DNA from: Akkermansiaceae bacterium | Lineage (GTDB): Bacteria > Verrucomicrobiota > Verrucomicrobiia > Verrucomicrobiales > Akkermansiaceae | Assembly: GCA_905182405.1 (NCBI GenBank) | Contig: CAJJBQ010000001.1 | Span: forward strand, 744,001-808,000 | Direction: 5' to 3' | DNA: 64,000 bases | In this document: one piece after another, positions 42,739 to 52,417 of the stretch | Layout: the number at the start of each line of letters is the position of its first letter | How positions within the stretch are numbered: the first letter of the stretch is position 1 | Position numbers and translations under genes: made by a program | Notes under the pieces: generated by a model | Seen by the model: only the letters and a program-made list of their open reading frames with translations | Told to the model about the DNA's origin: nothing | Database searches by the model: none

Positions 42739-44091
42739 ATGAATCGTCGTAAATTTTTCTATCTGGGCTCCGCGGGAATAGCGGCGTCTGTGACCTCGGG
42801 CTACGCGGCGGATTTTTCTGATCTTACGCCTCGGGTGGGATTGATTGGGGCGGGTTGGTATGGAAAGACGGATCTGATGCGCCTTATCGAAGTGGCTCCG
42901 GTCAATGTTGTGGGGATTGCAGATGTCGATTCCAAGATGGCGGAGGGAGCGGCGGAGATCGTGGGGCAGCGGCAGGCTTCGAAGAAGAAGCCCCAGACTT
43001 TTAAGGACTACCGAAAAATGCTCGCGAATGAGAAGTTCGACATCATTTTAGTGGGAACGCCAGATCACTGGCACGCGCTTTCGATGATCGATGCCGTGAA
43101 AGCCGGAGCGGATGTCTTTGTGCAGAAGCCGACTGGATGTGATGTTGTGGAAAGCCAGGCGATGCTGGCGGCGGCCCGGAAATACAAGAAGGTGGTGCAA
43201 GTGGGGACGCAGCGTCGGAGTACGCCTCACTTGATCGAGGCGAAGAAAAATATTGTCGATGCCGGGCTCCTTGGAGATGTCGCACATGTCGAAATCTGTT
43301 GTTACTATCACATGCGAAAGAAAATGAAGCCGGGGGATGCAGTAGCAGCGGTGCCTGATCATCTTGATTGGGATCTCTGGACCGGTCCTGCTCCGATGCG
43401 CTCCTACAACAAGATCGTTCATCCGAAGGGGTGGCGCTCGTTCATGGAATACGGAAACGGGATTGTGGGCGACATGTGCGTGCACATGCTGGATGCGACC
43501 CGTTGGATGCTCGGCTTGGGCTGGCCCGAAAGCGTCTCATCTGATGGTGGGATTTTGGTGGATACCGAGAGCATCGCGAACATCAGCGACACGCAGACCG
43601 CGACTTTTGACTTTGGAAAACTACAGGTTGTTTGGCAGCACCGGTCCTGGGGATCGGCTCCCGATAAGGAGTATCCGTGGTCGATGATTATTTACGGGAC
43701 GAAGGGGACATTGAAGGCTGATGTTCATCGCTATGAGTTTGTTCCTCACCGAAATGGAGAAACGATCAAAAAGGAGGCTCTCAACGAGTCTGATCGTTTT
43801 CCTTACGATATCAGCGACCCAGATGTTGGAACGAATATCGGGCCGGCCATCCGTGGCCACATGAAGGATTTTCTTGCGAGGATTCAGGATCGAGGAAAGC
43901 CGATCGCCGATATCGAACAAGGTCATATTTCCTCTGCTTCGTGCATCCTTGCGAACCAGGCGATGGATTTGGATCGGACGCTGCACTGGGACATCGCGGC
44001 TGGAAAGGTGAAGAACGATGACGAGGCGAATGCCCTTCTGACGCGTCCTTATCGAGAAGGCTATCTCCACCCGGACCCGAAAACAGTTTAG
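42739..44091 (+). CDS. Gfo/Idh/MocA oxidoreductase with Tat-like signal
   Basis: A 450-residue enzyme with an N-terminal MNRRKFFYLGSAGIAASVTSG, which looks like a twin-arginine export signal, so it may act in the periplasm as many verrucomicrobial and planctomycete relatives seem to. The Rossmann motif is VGLIGAGWYGKTDL (~35-48) and the conserved block is VQKPTGCDV. A GTPDHWHALSMIDAVKAGAD segment is typical of the Tat-exported branch. Substrate unknown. The glycosyltransferase gene starts 2 bp after its stop. Confidence 0.88.
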   Translation: MNRRKFFYLGSAGIAASVTSGYAADFSDLTPRVGLIGAGWYGKTDLMRLIEVAPVNVVGIADVDSKMAEGAAEIVGQRQASKKKPQTFKDYRKMLANEKFDIILVGTPDHWHALSMIDAVKAGADVFVQKPTGCDVVESQAMLAAARKYKKVVQVGTQRRSTPHLIEAKKNIVDAGLLGDVAHVEICCYYHMRKKMKPGDAVAAVPDHLDWDLWTGPAPMRSYNKIVHPKGWRSFMEYGNGIVGDMCVHMLDATRWMLGLGWPESVSSDGGILVDTESIANISDTQTATFDFGKLQVVWQHRSWGSAPDKEYPWSMIIYGTKGTLKADVHRYEFVPHRNGETIKKEALNESDRFPYDISDPDVGTNIGPAIRGHMKDFLARIQDRGKPIADIEQGHISSASCILANQAMDLDRTLHWDIAAGKVKNDDEANALLTRPYREGYLHPDPKTV

Positions 44092-44093
44092 CG

Positions 44094-45371
44094 GTGAAAA
44101 TTACGATTCTGACGGCTGGAACCGGGAGCTACTACTGTGGCGCTTGCATGCGGGATAATGCTTTGGTGAAGGGGCTTCGGGCCCGGGGGCATGACGCGCA
44201 TTTGGTGCCGATGTATCTTCCGCTGCAGCTCGATGAGGAAAAGACGCCGAGTGATCGGGAGACGCCGGTATTTTTTGGAGGAATCAATGTTTACCTTCAG
44301 CAAAAGTATCGCCTTTTCCGGTGGCTGCCCGCTTGGGTGGATCGTCTTTTTAATGGTCGGGGGATTCTCCGAGCGGTGGCGAAACGGAGTCATCTCACGG
44401 ATGCGGCGGAGCAGGGAGAGATGACGTATGTGATGCTGAAGCTTGAAGAGAGTCATCTGGGGAAAGAGATCGATAAGCTGGAAGAGTGGCTGGAGCGGGA
44501 CGGGAAGCCAGATGTGATTTTGTTATCAAATGCGCTGCTGAGTGGCATGACGGGCGAGCTTAAGGAGCGGTTGGGGGCGCCGGTGGTGTGTGCTTTTCAA
44601 GGAGAGGATATCTTTTTAAATGGGCTACCGGAGCCGTGGAAGACTAGGTGCTGGGAGGAGATGGGGCGGTGTGTTGCGCAGTCGGATGCGCTGGTGTCGG
44701 CGAGTGATTTTTATGCAGGAATGATGCGGGAGAGGCTGGGTTGTGGTGAGATGGAGATCATTCCGAATGGGGTAGATTTGAAGGGCTATGAGGAGGGTGA
44801 GACGGAGGATGTCATTGGCTACTTTGCGCGCATGAGCGAGGACAAGGGACTGGGTGTTTTTGTGCGGGCCTTTATCGAGCTGCGGAAGGATTCGGAGGTT
44901 GTAACCCGGCTCGCGATCGCGGGGACGTTGGGCGGGGGGGATGAAGAATTTATTGAGGAGCTCAAGCAGGAGTTGGCGGAGGCTGGCTTGGAGGGGGAAG
45001 TTAGTTGGCAAAGTGATGTTTCTCGGGAGGAGAAGGTGGCTTTTCTGAAGCGACTGAGGATTTTTTCAGTGCCGGCGATTTATCAAGAAGGCTTCGGACT
45101 CTATTTGGTCGAGGCAATGGCTTGCGGAGTTCCGGTGGTGATGCCGAGAGCGTCGGCGTTTCCGGAGATCGTAGAACCGGCTGGATGTGGAATTTTGGTC
45201 GAGCCGAATGATCCGCTGGCATTGGCGGCCGGATGGCGGGAGCTACTCGACGACGAGGAGCGCCGATCAGAGATGGAAGAAAAGGGTCGGCGAGCGGTGG
45301 AAGATCGTTATCATGTTGGAGCAATGAGCGAGTCATACGAGCAACTCTTCAGAAAGGTGGCAGGGAAATGA
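44094..45371 (+). CDS. glycosyltransferase family 4 (GT-B)
   Basis: A 425-residue GT-B glycosyltransferase with a GTG start. The N-terminal domain begins KITILTAGTGSYYCGACMRD. The C-terminal nucleotide-sugar domain shows IIPNGVDLKGYE and the EGFGLYLVEAMACGVPVVMP segment, in which the Glu and the following EA bind the donor in GT4 enzymes. It overlaps the thioesterase gene by 4 bp. The acceptor is unknown; glycolipid or envelope polysaccharide synthesis is plausible. Confidence 0.87.
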   Translation: MKITILTAGTGSYYCGACMRDNALVKGLRARGHDAHLVPMYLPLQLDEEKTPSDRETPVFFGGINVYLQQKYRLFRWLPAWVDRLFNGRGILRAVAKRSHLTDAAEQGEMTYVMLKLEESHLGKEIDKLEEWLERDGKPDVILLSNALLSGMTGELKERLGAPVVCAFQGEDIFLNGLPEPWKTRCWEEMGRCVAQSDALVSASDFYAGMMRERLGCGEMEIIPNGVDLKGYEEGETEDVIGYFARMSEDKGLGVFVRAFIELRKDSEVVTRLAIAGTLGGGDEEFIEELKQELAEAGLEGEVSWQSDVSREEKVAFLKRLRIFSVPAIYQEGFGLYLVEAMACGVPVVMPRASAFPEIVEPAGCGILVEPNDPLALAAGWRELLDDEERRSEMEEKGRRAVEDRYHVGAMSESYEQLFRKVAGK

Positions 45372-45763
45372 GTGCTGAATTCGAATGGTCACGTCCGGTT
45401 GAGTTTTACGAAACCGACCTCGCGGGGATTACCCATTTTTCAAACTTCTATCGCTGGATGGAGTCGGCAGAACACGCTTTTTTGAGGGATCGTGGGATTG
45501 AACTGCACGATGGGGAAATTGGATGGCCCCGGGTCAATGCAGAGGCGGATTTTAAGAAGCCGATCAAGTTTGGTGATTTGATTCGGGTTTCGGTGAAGGT
45601 GGAAGAGGTGAAAACACGGTCGGTTCGCTACTGCTTTGAGTTCCGCGTGAATGATGATGAGACGGTGCGTGCGAAGGGTGAGATGACCTCGGTGTGCGTG
45701 CGGTTGAGCACGATGAAGGCGGTTGAGATCCCGGATGAGGTTCGGGAGAAGCTTGGGGGTTAG
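45368..45763 (+). CDS. acyl-CoA thioesterase, 4HBT (YbgC-like) hotdog family
   Basis: A 131-residue hotdog-fold thioesterase. The VEFYETDLAGITHFSNFYRWME segment has the conserved Asp and the THFSNFYRW signature of YbgC/4-hydroxybenzoyl-CoA thioesterases, with a His/Asn where the acid-base pair sits. Length is typical. It is translationally coupled to the glycosyltransferase by a 4-bp overlap. The acyl group it releases is not known. Confidence 0.87.
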   Translation: MSAEFEWSRPVEFYETDLAGITHFSNFYRWMESAEHAFLRDRGIELHDGEIGWPRVNAEADFKKPIKFGDLIRVSVKVEEVKTRSVRYCFEFRVNDDETVRAKGEMTSVCVRLSTMKAVEIPDEVREKLGG

Positions 45764-45999
45764 GTGGTGATCGAATGAAACGTCATTCTCTTTCCCTCGT
45801 TTCGATGGGGAATTTCCAGACTCCCCAAATACGTCCCTCCGCGCAGAGGTGCCCAGTTTCGTCTGATCGAATCGCGAAGGTCGCCGCAGGAAAATTTGAA
45901 CGGATTTAAAATGATTACACAGATCTCCTCTCTGGACCTTGGTTGAGGAAACGCAGTGACTCGGCACAGATCGATGCCACTGGGAAGATCTTGAGGAAC

Positions 46000-46851
46000 T
46001 TAGGCAGAGGCTGACGCTAGAACATGGCCGCTTTTCCACCAAGAAGCGGGGAGGCCGATGAGGGTTCCGAAGCCGAGGCCCAGGAGGTGGGCGGTGACGT
46101 CGATGTTTCCCGAGCCATCGCCGATGCCCCACATGGAGAAGAGCATGAGGCCAATGCCGAGGGGGGCTAGGACGCGGAAGCCACTTCGCACGTTGCGGGC
46201 AAGCCAGGCTTGATAAAGTCCGACGCCGACGAGGAGTCCGAGGGCGCCGAAAGTAGCGCTTGAGGCGCCGAGGGAGCTGAATTGCGTGCCGAAGTGAAGG
46301 GCGGCATTGGCGAGGTTTGCAAGGAAGCCACTGAGGAAAATGAGGACCCAGCCGGTCCAAGGACCGAGAGAGTGGGCCACGAGGATGCAGAAGAGTCCAC
46401 CCAAGGCGACATTGCTGAGCAAGTGCTCCATGCTTCCGTGGAGGAAGAGGGCGGTGAATGAGCGGTAGATTTCGCCATCGCCGATGACCTTGGTGGATGA
46501 ATTGACAAAGCGCTCGGTGACGAGAGGTGATTCGACCTGACTGCTGTAGCAGAAGAAGAGGACAGTTGCCCAGACGAGGAAGAGGTCAAATCCTGAGGAA
46601 AAGACGGGAATCTGGGGAGGTGGAACGTGGTATTTTTGCTCGGCTTGATAGAGGCTGAACTCTTCTCTGACGGCCAGCTCGAAGGGGCTTTCGGCGTGGA
46701 GAAGATATTTCCCTTCATCGACCTTGATGAGGCAGTCGAGGTTCATCGCGAGGATTACGAGAACATATTCCTGCGCCTCGGAGAGACTATCGAAGTGAGC
46801 AATAGGGATGAGTCCGTCTGCTGCTTCAATGTTCTTTTCCAGAAGATCCAT
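46000..46851 (-). CDS. rhomboid family intramembrane serine protease
   Basis: A 283-residue membrane protein that cleaves substrates inside the bilayer. The N-terminal ~80 residues are cytoplasmic (a domain like those that read peptide ends in some rhomboids), followed by six or seven membrane helices. Family motifs: HGSMEHLLSNVALG (helix 2), the catalytic Ser in LGASSATFGALG and the catalytic His in TAHLLGLGFG. It stands alone on the minus strand between the thioesterase and the ABC-F gene. Confidence 0.86.
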   Translation of the reverse strand: MDLLEKNIEAADGLIPIAHFDSLSEAQEYVLVILAMNLDCLIKVDEGKYLLHAESPFELAVREEFSLYQAEQKYHVPPPQIPVFSSGFDLFLVWATVLFFCYSSQVESPLVTERFVNSSTKVIGDGEIYRSFTALFLHGSMEHLLSNVALGGLFCILVAHSLGPWTGWVLIFLSGFLANLANAALHFGTQFSSLGASSATFGALGLLVGVGLYQAWLARNVRSGFRVLAPLGIGLMLFSMWGIGDGSGNIDVTAHLLGLGFGTLIGLPASWWKSGHVLASASA

Positions 46852-46941
46852 TTAGATTGTAACCTCCGTCTTTCTTTGGAGAATGCAACTGAAAGAAATT
46901 TCGGTGATTAGGCTGGGTTCCGAGGCCTCTGGATGGTGGCG

Positions 46942-48936
46942 CTATTGTTCGAGCTCGGCTTCGACTTTTTCGATCTGGGCGCTGAGGTCGGTCCACTTGG
47001 AGTAGGCTTTCTCGAGTTTTTCGGCGAGATTGGCGTAGGCTCGAGTCGATTCAGCAAGCTTTTCGGGATCACCCATGACGTCGGGTGAGTCCATGTGCTC
47101 GGTTAAGGTGGCTTGGCTTGTCTCGATTTCGCTGATGAGGGTCTCCGTTTTTACGAGATCCGTTTGGAGGGGCTTGAGGATCTTACTGCGCTTTTCGCGG
47201 ATGGCGGCGTCGCGCTTACGACGCTCTTTGGGATTCAGCTGAGGACCCTTTGGCCTTACTGCGGCAGGGTTCGGTTTGGATGTCGGGGAGGTTTTTCCCG
47301 AAGATTGCGCGTCTTCCTCATCGGTTTTCTCGATGTAGTAGGTGAGATTCCCGGCGAACTGGCGGGGGTCCTCGCCGGATCGGAATTCCAGGGTCTTTCC
47401 GACGATGGGATCGAGGAAGTTCCGGTTGTGGGAAACGATGAGGAGGGTACCGGGGTAGTCGATGAGCGCCTTTTGCAGGATGTCCTGCGACTTCATGTCG
47501 AGGTGGTTGGTGGGTTCGTCGAGGATCAGGAAGTTGGCCGGGCGCACCAGCATACGGACGAGGGCGACACGGGATCGTTCTCCGCCACTGAGGACGCCGA
47601 CCTTTTTAAAAACGTCGTCACCTTTAAAAAGGAAGCAGCCGAGAACATCGCGGGCCGTCATGGTGGCACCACGAGTTTGGATCATCTCGATCGTTTCCAA
47701 GACGGTGAGAGTGGGATTGAGTTCGTCTGCGTGGTTTTGGTTGAAGAAGGATGGGAGCGACTTGGGGCCGAGTTCGTGAAGGCCCGAGGTAGGATCTTCC
47801 TCGCCGGTGATCATTCGGCAGAAGGTAGATTTTCCAGCTCCGTTGGGTCCAACGATGGCAATTTTTTCACCGCGGGTGACTTCGAAATCGAGGTTCTTGA
47901 AGACGGTGAGGTCCTCACCATTTTTCAGTTGGTAGACTTGCGCGGCGCTTTCGAGCTTGGCCACGAGATGGGTCGAGGCGGGGGGATCGGGGAAGCGGAA
48001 GGCGACTGATGATTCAACGGCATCGATTTGGATGCGCTCGATCTTGGCGAGGGCCTTGATGCGGGACTGGACCTGGGAGGCTTTGTTCGCTTGGGCGCGG
48101 AATCGGTTGATGAACTGCTCGGTTTTGGCGATTTCGCGATCTTGATTGACCTTTTGCTTCCGGAGGTTGTCCTGTCGATCCTTGAGTTGGGTCTCGTAGG
48201 AAGAGTAGTTCCCCGTAAATTCCTCGGCACGGCCGTGATGGAAGGCGATAGTGCGGGTGGTGAGACCGTCCATCATTGAGCGATCGTGCGAAATGAGGAT
48301 GATAGCGCCTTTATAAGAGTGGAGATAATTCTCCATGAAGCGCTGGGCTCCGATGTCGAGGTGGTTGGTTGGCTCGTCGAGGAGAAGGACTTCAGGCTCG
48401 GAAAGGAAGAGCTTGGCCATCGCGATGCGCATCTGCCAGCCGCCGGAAAATTCGCCGCAATCGCGGGTGAGGTCGCTTTGCTTGAAGCCTAGACCACCGA
48501 GGATTGCTTGGATCCGGGGCTTCATGCGAGCTGGGTCGTGGCCGTCGAGTTGGAGTTCGAGTTCTCCGATCTTATTGAGAAGATCGGAATAAGGGGCGGA
48601 ACGGGGGTCGAGATTGGGGAGATCTTTTTCGAGTCGGGAGACCTCGTCAAGGATGGCCTTCGTCTCGGCAAAGGCTGATTCTGATTCATCGTAGAGGGAG
48701 ATTCCCTGAATATGGATGCCTTCCTGCGGGAGGTAACCGATGCGGTGGTGCTTGGGCTTATTAATTTCGCCTCCGTTGGGCAGGAGGACGCCCCCGATAC
48801 ACTTCATGAGAGTGGATTTTCCGGCACCATTGTGTCCGGCAAAGGCGACGCGCTCCTTATCGCCGATGGAAAAGGTGAGGTCTTTGAAGATGACGCGGGG
48901 GCCAAATTCGACACGGAGGTTTTTAACGGCGAGCAT
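46942..48936 (-). CDS. ABC-F family ATP-binding protein
   Basis: A 664-residue protein with two ABC domains and no membrane segment. Walker A motifs are GHNGAGKST (34-42) and GPNGAGKST; signatures are FSGGWQMRIAMAKLFL and LSGGERSRVALVRML; both DEPTNHLD boxes are intact. The linker between the domains and the long C-terminal coiled coil (about 560-664) are typical of ribosome-acting ABC-F proteins such as Uup or YheS. It probably relieves ribosome stalling or helps assembly. A resistance role cannot be excluded but nothing supports it. Confidence 0.92.
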   Translation of the reverse strand: MLAVKNLRVEFGPRVIFKDLTFSIGDKERVAFAGHNGAGKSTLMKCIGGVLLPNGGEINKPKHHRIGYLPQEGIHIQGISLYDESESAFAETKAILDEVSRLEKDLPNLDPRSAPYSDLLNKIGELELQLDGHDPARMKPRIQAILGGLGFKQSDLTRDCGEFSGGWQMRIAMAKLFLSEPEVLLLDEPTNHLDIGAQRFMENYLHSYKGAIILISHDRSMMDGLTTRTIAFHHGRAEEFTGNYSSYETQLKDRQDNLRKQKVNQDREIAKTEQFINRFRAQANKASQVQSRIKALAKIERIQIDAVESSVAFRFPDPPASTHLVAKLESAAQVYQLKNGEDLTVFKNLDFEVTRGEKIAIVGPNGAGKSTFCRMITGEEDPTSGLHELGPKSLPSFFNQNHADELNPTLTVLETIEMIQTRGATMTARDVLGCFLFKGDDVFKKVGVLSGGERSRVALVRMLVRPANFLILDEPTNHLDMKSQDILQKALIDYPGTLLIVSHNRNFLDPIVGKTLEFRSGEDPRQFAGNLTYYIEKTDEEDAQSSGKTSPTSKPNPAAVRPKGPQLNPKERRKRDAAIREKRSKILKPLQTDLVKTETLISEIETSQATLTEHMDSPDVMGDPEKLAESTRAYANLAEKLEKAYSKWTDLSAQIEKVEAELEQ

Positions 48937-49029
48937 TGTTGCGGAGGTCTGGAGTCAGATGGCAGGCAGTAAGCCCGACGTCGATGTCGGGATAGAGGAG
49001 AGAGTTGCGAGAGTAAAGGTTGGGGGCAC

Positions 49030-49065
49030 AGAAAAGCCCAGTCTCTCTCGCGAGATGACCGGGCT
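49030..49065 (-). terminator. Rho-independent terminator of the HU gene
   Basis: Read on the minus strand: AGCCCGGTC pairs with GACTGGGCT (one G-T wobble) around a TCTCGCGAGA core, followed by TTTTC. It lies 40-75 bp downstream of the HU stop. Confidence 0.75.
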
Positions 49066-49103
49066 GTAGTTAAATCAGGAAACCCCGAAATTCCTGGAAG
49101 GAA

Positions 49104-49379
49104 TTAGAGAGACTTCTTAAGAGTGGAAGAAGGCTTGAAACCAACAGACTTGGATGCAGAAATCTTCATTGCTTCACCGGTCTTAGGGTTACGTCCCATA
49201 CGGGCGGCACGCTTCTTAATCTCGAAAGTTCCAAATCCAATGACTTGAACCTTGGTGTCTTTCTTAACGCCTTTGGCGATAGAGTCGAGGACTGCGGAGA
49301 CGGCATCTTCAGCGGAACGCTTGGTTGCATCTTTTCCGAGGGCATTTTGTACTGCTTCAATAAGTTGGCCTTTATTCAT
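49104..49379 (-). CDS. hup: HU family DNA-binding protein
   Basis: A 91-residue histone-like protein that bends and compacts DNA. MNKGQLIEAVQNALG at the start, the GFGTFEIKKRAARMGRNPKTG beta-arm with its conserved RxGRNPxTG, and a Lys-rich tail are typical. The ATG at 49379 was chosen over 49394 because the family starts with MNK. The 5' region carries an 8-bp inverted repeat (see separate entry). Confidence 0.93.
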   Translation of the reverse strand: MNKGQLIEAVQNALGKDATKRSAEDAVSAVLDSIAKGVKKDTKVQVIGFGTFEIKKRAARMGRNPKTGEAMKISASKSVGFKPSSTLKKSL

Positions 49380-49416
49380 GACGATGTGAATCACACTCTA
49401 GCGCGATTATTTTGTA

Positions 49417-49448
49417 AAGCTAAAATAACACCGAAATTCCTTTAGCTT
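49417..49448. promoter_or_regulatory. 8-bp inverted repeat upstream of the HU gene
   Basis: AAGCTAAA and TTTAGCTT are separated by 16 bases, about 40 bp upstream of the HU start codon. The size fits a dimeric regulator site. No promoter boxes can be fixed with confidence. Confidence 0.3.
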
Positions 49449-49570
49449 AGGGGATTGACGGGGGGTGAGGATTTATGTTTGTCGGCAAATCACCATTATC
49501 TTAGACTTTAGAATCTGTTAGAAATGCGCTGGGGTTGACGAAAGGCGGGTTTATCTGGGAATGTTTAACG

Positions 49571-50905
49571 GTGAAAGTGAGAGATGCGTTACGTACTTTG
49601 GAGGCGGTGCGTCCGGCTTTGCCCCGGAGTGAGGACCTGGCGCAAGAGGTGGCGGATGCGATGGCGGCGCAGGAGCGTGGTTATTATCTTCCTGATGAGG
49701 ATGAGAGGCTGCGGGAAGTCTATCGTCGTTATTTGGTAGCCAGGGGAACGCTTTGGGAAATGGTCCTGACGTTGAAGCCATGTTTAAAAGAGCGGGACGA
49801 TGAAGAGGAGCGGCTACGGGTCTTTGGTGTGAGCTTTTGCGCGGCGGCGATGTTGGTGCGTAGTGCGAGCTTTGTGATTGGGCTGGCGAAGGGGCGGCCA
49901 GTTGTTTGGAAGAAGCTTGATGAGGCGGAGCCCCGTTACTTGTTAAAAAGGAAGACGTTTACGAGACTGTATCGGAATTTGACCTCCTATCGCTGGATGT
50001 GGTTTTACCATGATGCTTGGAGATTTTTCGAGCGGGAGAAGAGTGCAATTGAGGAGAGTCTTGAGGCAGGAGGAATGGGGAAGGTGGTGCAGTGGCTTAA
50101 GGAAGAGGAACCATTTATTCAGCGGAGCCGGATGGCTTTTGTAAAAAGGCGCTTCGCCTATCGGCTGCACTCTTTTGTGCGAAGGAATGTTTCGGGTTAC
50201 GGGAAGGCGATGTTTGGGCTTTTCCAACTGGGAGGGAGCGCGGTGGCGGAGCTGAAGCAGCCCTTTAAGAAGAAACTTCCGGGAAAACGAGTGTGCCTGG
50301 AGACCCTGGAGGAATCAGCGGGCTTGCTGAGGGCGGGGGATGTGATCGTTACTCGTCACGATGATGCCCTAAGTAACCTCTTTTTGCCTGGATATTGGCC
50401 CCACGGAGCTCTTTATATCGGAACGCCGGAGGAGCGTGAGGCTTTGGGGATGGAGGAGGGTGATCGGAGTGGAGGAAATATTTCCGTGTTGGAGGCCAAG
50501 AAGGACGGGGTTTTGTATCGCGAGTTGTGCGAGACGTTGGCGGTCGATGCCTTTTTGGTTCTTCGGCCCGTGATTTCGAATAAAGAGCTGAAAGAAGTCT
50601 TGGAAAAGGCGTTCACCCATGAGGGGAAGCTCTACGATTTCGTTTTTGATTTTCGGACAGCTGACCGGCTGGTTTGCACGGAAGTGGTCTATCGGGCCTA
50701 TCATGGGGTGGGCAGATTTTCCTTTGAGCTTACGCAACGGAGTGGGCGGCATTGTTTATCGGCGGAGGATGTGATCCGACAGGGCTTGGAAAAGGGGATG
50801 TTCGAAGTTCTTATGTGCTTTGGCGTGGAGGACGACACGTTACGTCATGGCGAGCATGCTCATTCGCGTGTGATGGCGAGTTTGCGGAAGTTTGGGGCAA
50901 GCTAA
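49571..50905 (+). CDS. YiiX/YebB-like permuted papain-fold cysteine hydrolase
   Basis: A 444-residue protein with a GTG start (GGGA about 10 bp upstream; the TTG at 49535 is less likely). The N-terminal ~250 residues are helical, charged and unrecognised. The C-terminal ~200 residues have the order His then Cys that marks permuted NlpC/P60-type hydrolases of the YiiX/YebB family: His278 in GYWPHGALYIG and Cys369 in ADRLVCTEVVYRAY. Such enzymes cleave amide or ester bonds, possibly in lipids or peptidoglycan. The helical N-terminal extension is not standard for small family members. Confidence 0.65.
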   Translation: MKVRDALRTLEAVRPALPRSEDLAQEVADAMAAQERGYYLPDEDERLREVYRRYLVARGTLWEMVLTLKPCLKERDDEEERLRVFGVSFCAAAMLVRSASFVIGLAKGRPVVWKKLDEAEPRYLLKRKTFTRLYRNLTSYRWMWFYHDAWRFFEREKSAIEESLEAGGMGKVVQWLKEEEPFIQRSRMAFVKRRFAYRLHSFVRRNVSGYGKAMFGLFQLGGSAVAELKQPFKKKLPGKRVCLETLEESAGLLRAGDVIVTRHDDALSNLFLPGYWPHGALYIGTPEEREALGMEEGDRSGGNISVLEAKKDGVLYRELCETLAVDAFLVLRPVISNKELKEVLEKAFTHEGKLYDFVFDFRTADRLVCTEVVYRAYHGVGRFSFELTQRSGRHCLSAEDVIRQGLEKGMFEVLMCFGVEDDTLRHGEHAHSRVMASLRKFGAS

Positions 50906-51327
50906 TCGACTGAGATCGATTGAAGTAGGGAGCGGTCGACCTTGAAGTCTGTGTCGATCATCGTGCGTCCGAGCACCGCAGAGCCTTTTGACTGATACCA
51001 TTTGGCATCGAGAAATAGGGCACGTTTTGGTTGGTCGTGCTCCACGGAGAGCACTTGCTGGTTTGTAGGGCTGGAGAAGGAGCGCTTTTTGTTCTTTAGG
51101 AGGTATTCCCAGAGGTAAGCTTCGTCGTTTTCATCAGCAGGGAAATAAACTCCGTCGATGCCGGATTCAGGCTTGGCTTTGGCAAAAAATCCTAGGTGCG
51201 GTGCGGGAAAGAGAGAAAAGTGGTCATTTTGTACGATGATTCGATAGAATCCTAAATATTGGGCAAGCAGTCTTTCGCGTCGTCCTAGGATTGCGCCTAC
51301 GATGTTCCCTGCTAGAGTTCCGCACAT
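50902..51327 (-). CDS. 141-residue protein of unknown function
   Basis: I do not recognise a family. The protein has a hydrophobic start, an [16 protein letters not shown] segment and a positively charged middle. Its start codon overlaps that of aroC: the ATG at 51325-51327 on the minus strand shares a CATG with the aroC ATG at 51326-51328 on the plus strand. Its 3' end overlaps the end of the YiiX-like gene by 4 bp. A downstream start is possible but no other ATG lies near the N-terminus. Confidence 0.6.
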   Translation of the reverse strand: MCGTLAGNIVGAILGRRERLLAQYLGFYRIIVQNDHFSLFPAPHLGFFAKAKPESGIDGVYFPADENDEAYLWEYLLKNKKRSFSSPTNQQVLSVEHDQPKRALFLDAKWYQSKGSAVLGRTMIDTDFKVDRSLLQSISVD

Positions 51328-52414
51328 GTCCAGCCTTCACGGCCATTTATTTCGTATCTCAACGTTCGGTGAATCACACGGTGGAGGCGTCGGCGTGGTG
51401 ATTGATGGCTGCCCGCCGCAAATTCCTCTCACGGAGGCAGATCTGCAATACGAGCTGGATCGTCGCCGTCCGGGTCAGTCTGAGGTGACGACTCCGCGTA
51501 ATGAGGCGGATCAGTGCGAGATACTTTCGGGCACCTTTGAAGGGGTGACCCTGGGATCTCCCATTGCAGTCTTGGTGCGGAATAAAGATCACCGGCCTGA
51601 GGCATACTCGGAGATGTCCGAGAAGTATCGCCCGTCCCATGCCGATTATACCTACGACGCAAAGTATGGCATTCGGAACTGGCAGGGCGGGGGACGTTCA
51701 TCGGCGCGTGAAACGATTGGGCGAGTTGCTGCTGCGGCGATCGCGAAGAAGGTCCTCGCGCATTTTTGCCCCGATCTTGAAGTCCTTGCCTATATTAAAA
51801 CGGTGCAGGATATCGAGGCGCAGGTGGATCCACTTACGGTAACGTCCGAGACCATTGAATCAAATATCGTGCGCACGGGAGATCTCGATGTGGCTGAGAA
51901 AATGATCGAGCGCATTAAGAAGATCCGTTCCGAGGGAAATTCCATTGGCGGCACGATCGAGTGCGTCGTGCGGGGTTGTCCTCCGGGACTTGGTGAGCCT
52001 GTTTTTGATCGGCTAGAGGCCGACTTGGCGAAGGGGATGCTTTCGATTCCCGCGACCAAGGGATTTGAGATCGGATCCGGATTCGCGGGGACGATGCTCA
52101 CGGGAGCGGAACACAATGATCATTTTTATATGGATGAGGATAGAGTTCGCACCAAGACGAACCGCTCTGGCGGGGTACAAGGCGGGATTTCCAATGGGGA
52201 GCCAATTCTCTTCCGGGTCGCCTTTAAGCCGACTGCGACCATTATGTCCTCTCAGTCGACGGTTTCGAAGGAGAAGGTAGACACCGAACTGAAAGGTCGC
52301 GGCCGTCATGATGCCTGCGTTTTGCCTCGGGCGGTTCCGATCGTCGAGGCGATGACAAATCTCATTCTGTGCGATCATCTCTTGCGTCATCGCGCCTTTT
52401 GTCCGACTGATTAA
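51326..52414 (+). CDS. aroC: chorismate synthase
   Basis: A 362-residue FMN-dependent enzyme that makes chorismate from EPSP, the last common step of aromatic synthesis. [20 protein letters not shown] is the family N-terminus; later blocks are [20 protein letters not shown] and the [13 protein letters not shown] area, and the C-terminus carries [21 protein letters not shown] 51326 was chosen because the family starts here; an upstream in-frame start at 51302 only adds unrelated residues. The CvpA-like gene follows after 3 bp, so the two are co-transcribed. Confidence 0.95.
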   Translation: MSSLHGHLFRISTFGESHGGGVGVVIDGCPPQIPLTEADLQYELDRRRPGQSEVTTPRNEADQCEILSGTFEGVTLGSPIAVLVRNKDHRPEAYSEMSEKYRPSHADYTYDAKYGIRNWQGGGRSSARETIGRVAAAAIAKKVLAHFCPDLEVLAYIKTVQDIEAQVDPLTVTSETIESNIVRTGDLDVAEKMIERIKKIRSEGNSIGGTIECVVRGCPPGLGEPVFDRLEADLAKGMLSIPATKGFEIGSGFAGTMLTGAEHNDHFYMDEDRVRTKTNRSGGVQGGISNGEPILFRVAFKPTATIMSSQSTVSKEKVDTELKGRGRHDACVLPRAVPIVEAMTNLILCDHLLRHRAFCPTD

Positions 52415-52417
52415 TCT

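Noticed and set aside
47113..48009. 298-codon plus-strand ORF
   Set aside because: Shadow of the ABC-F gene; composition and lack of similarity rule it out.
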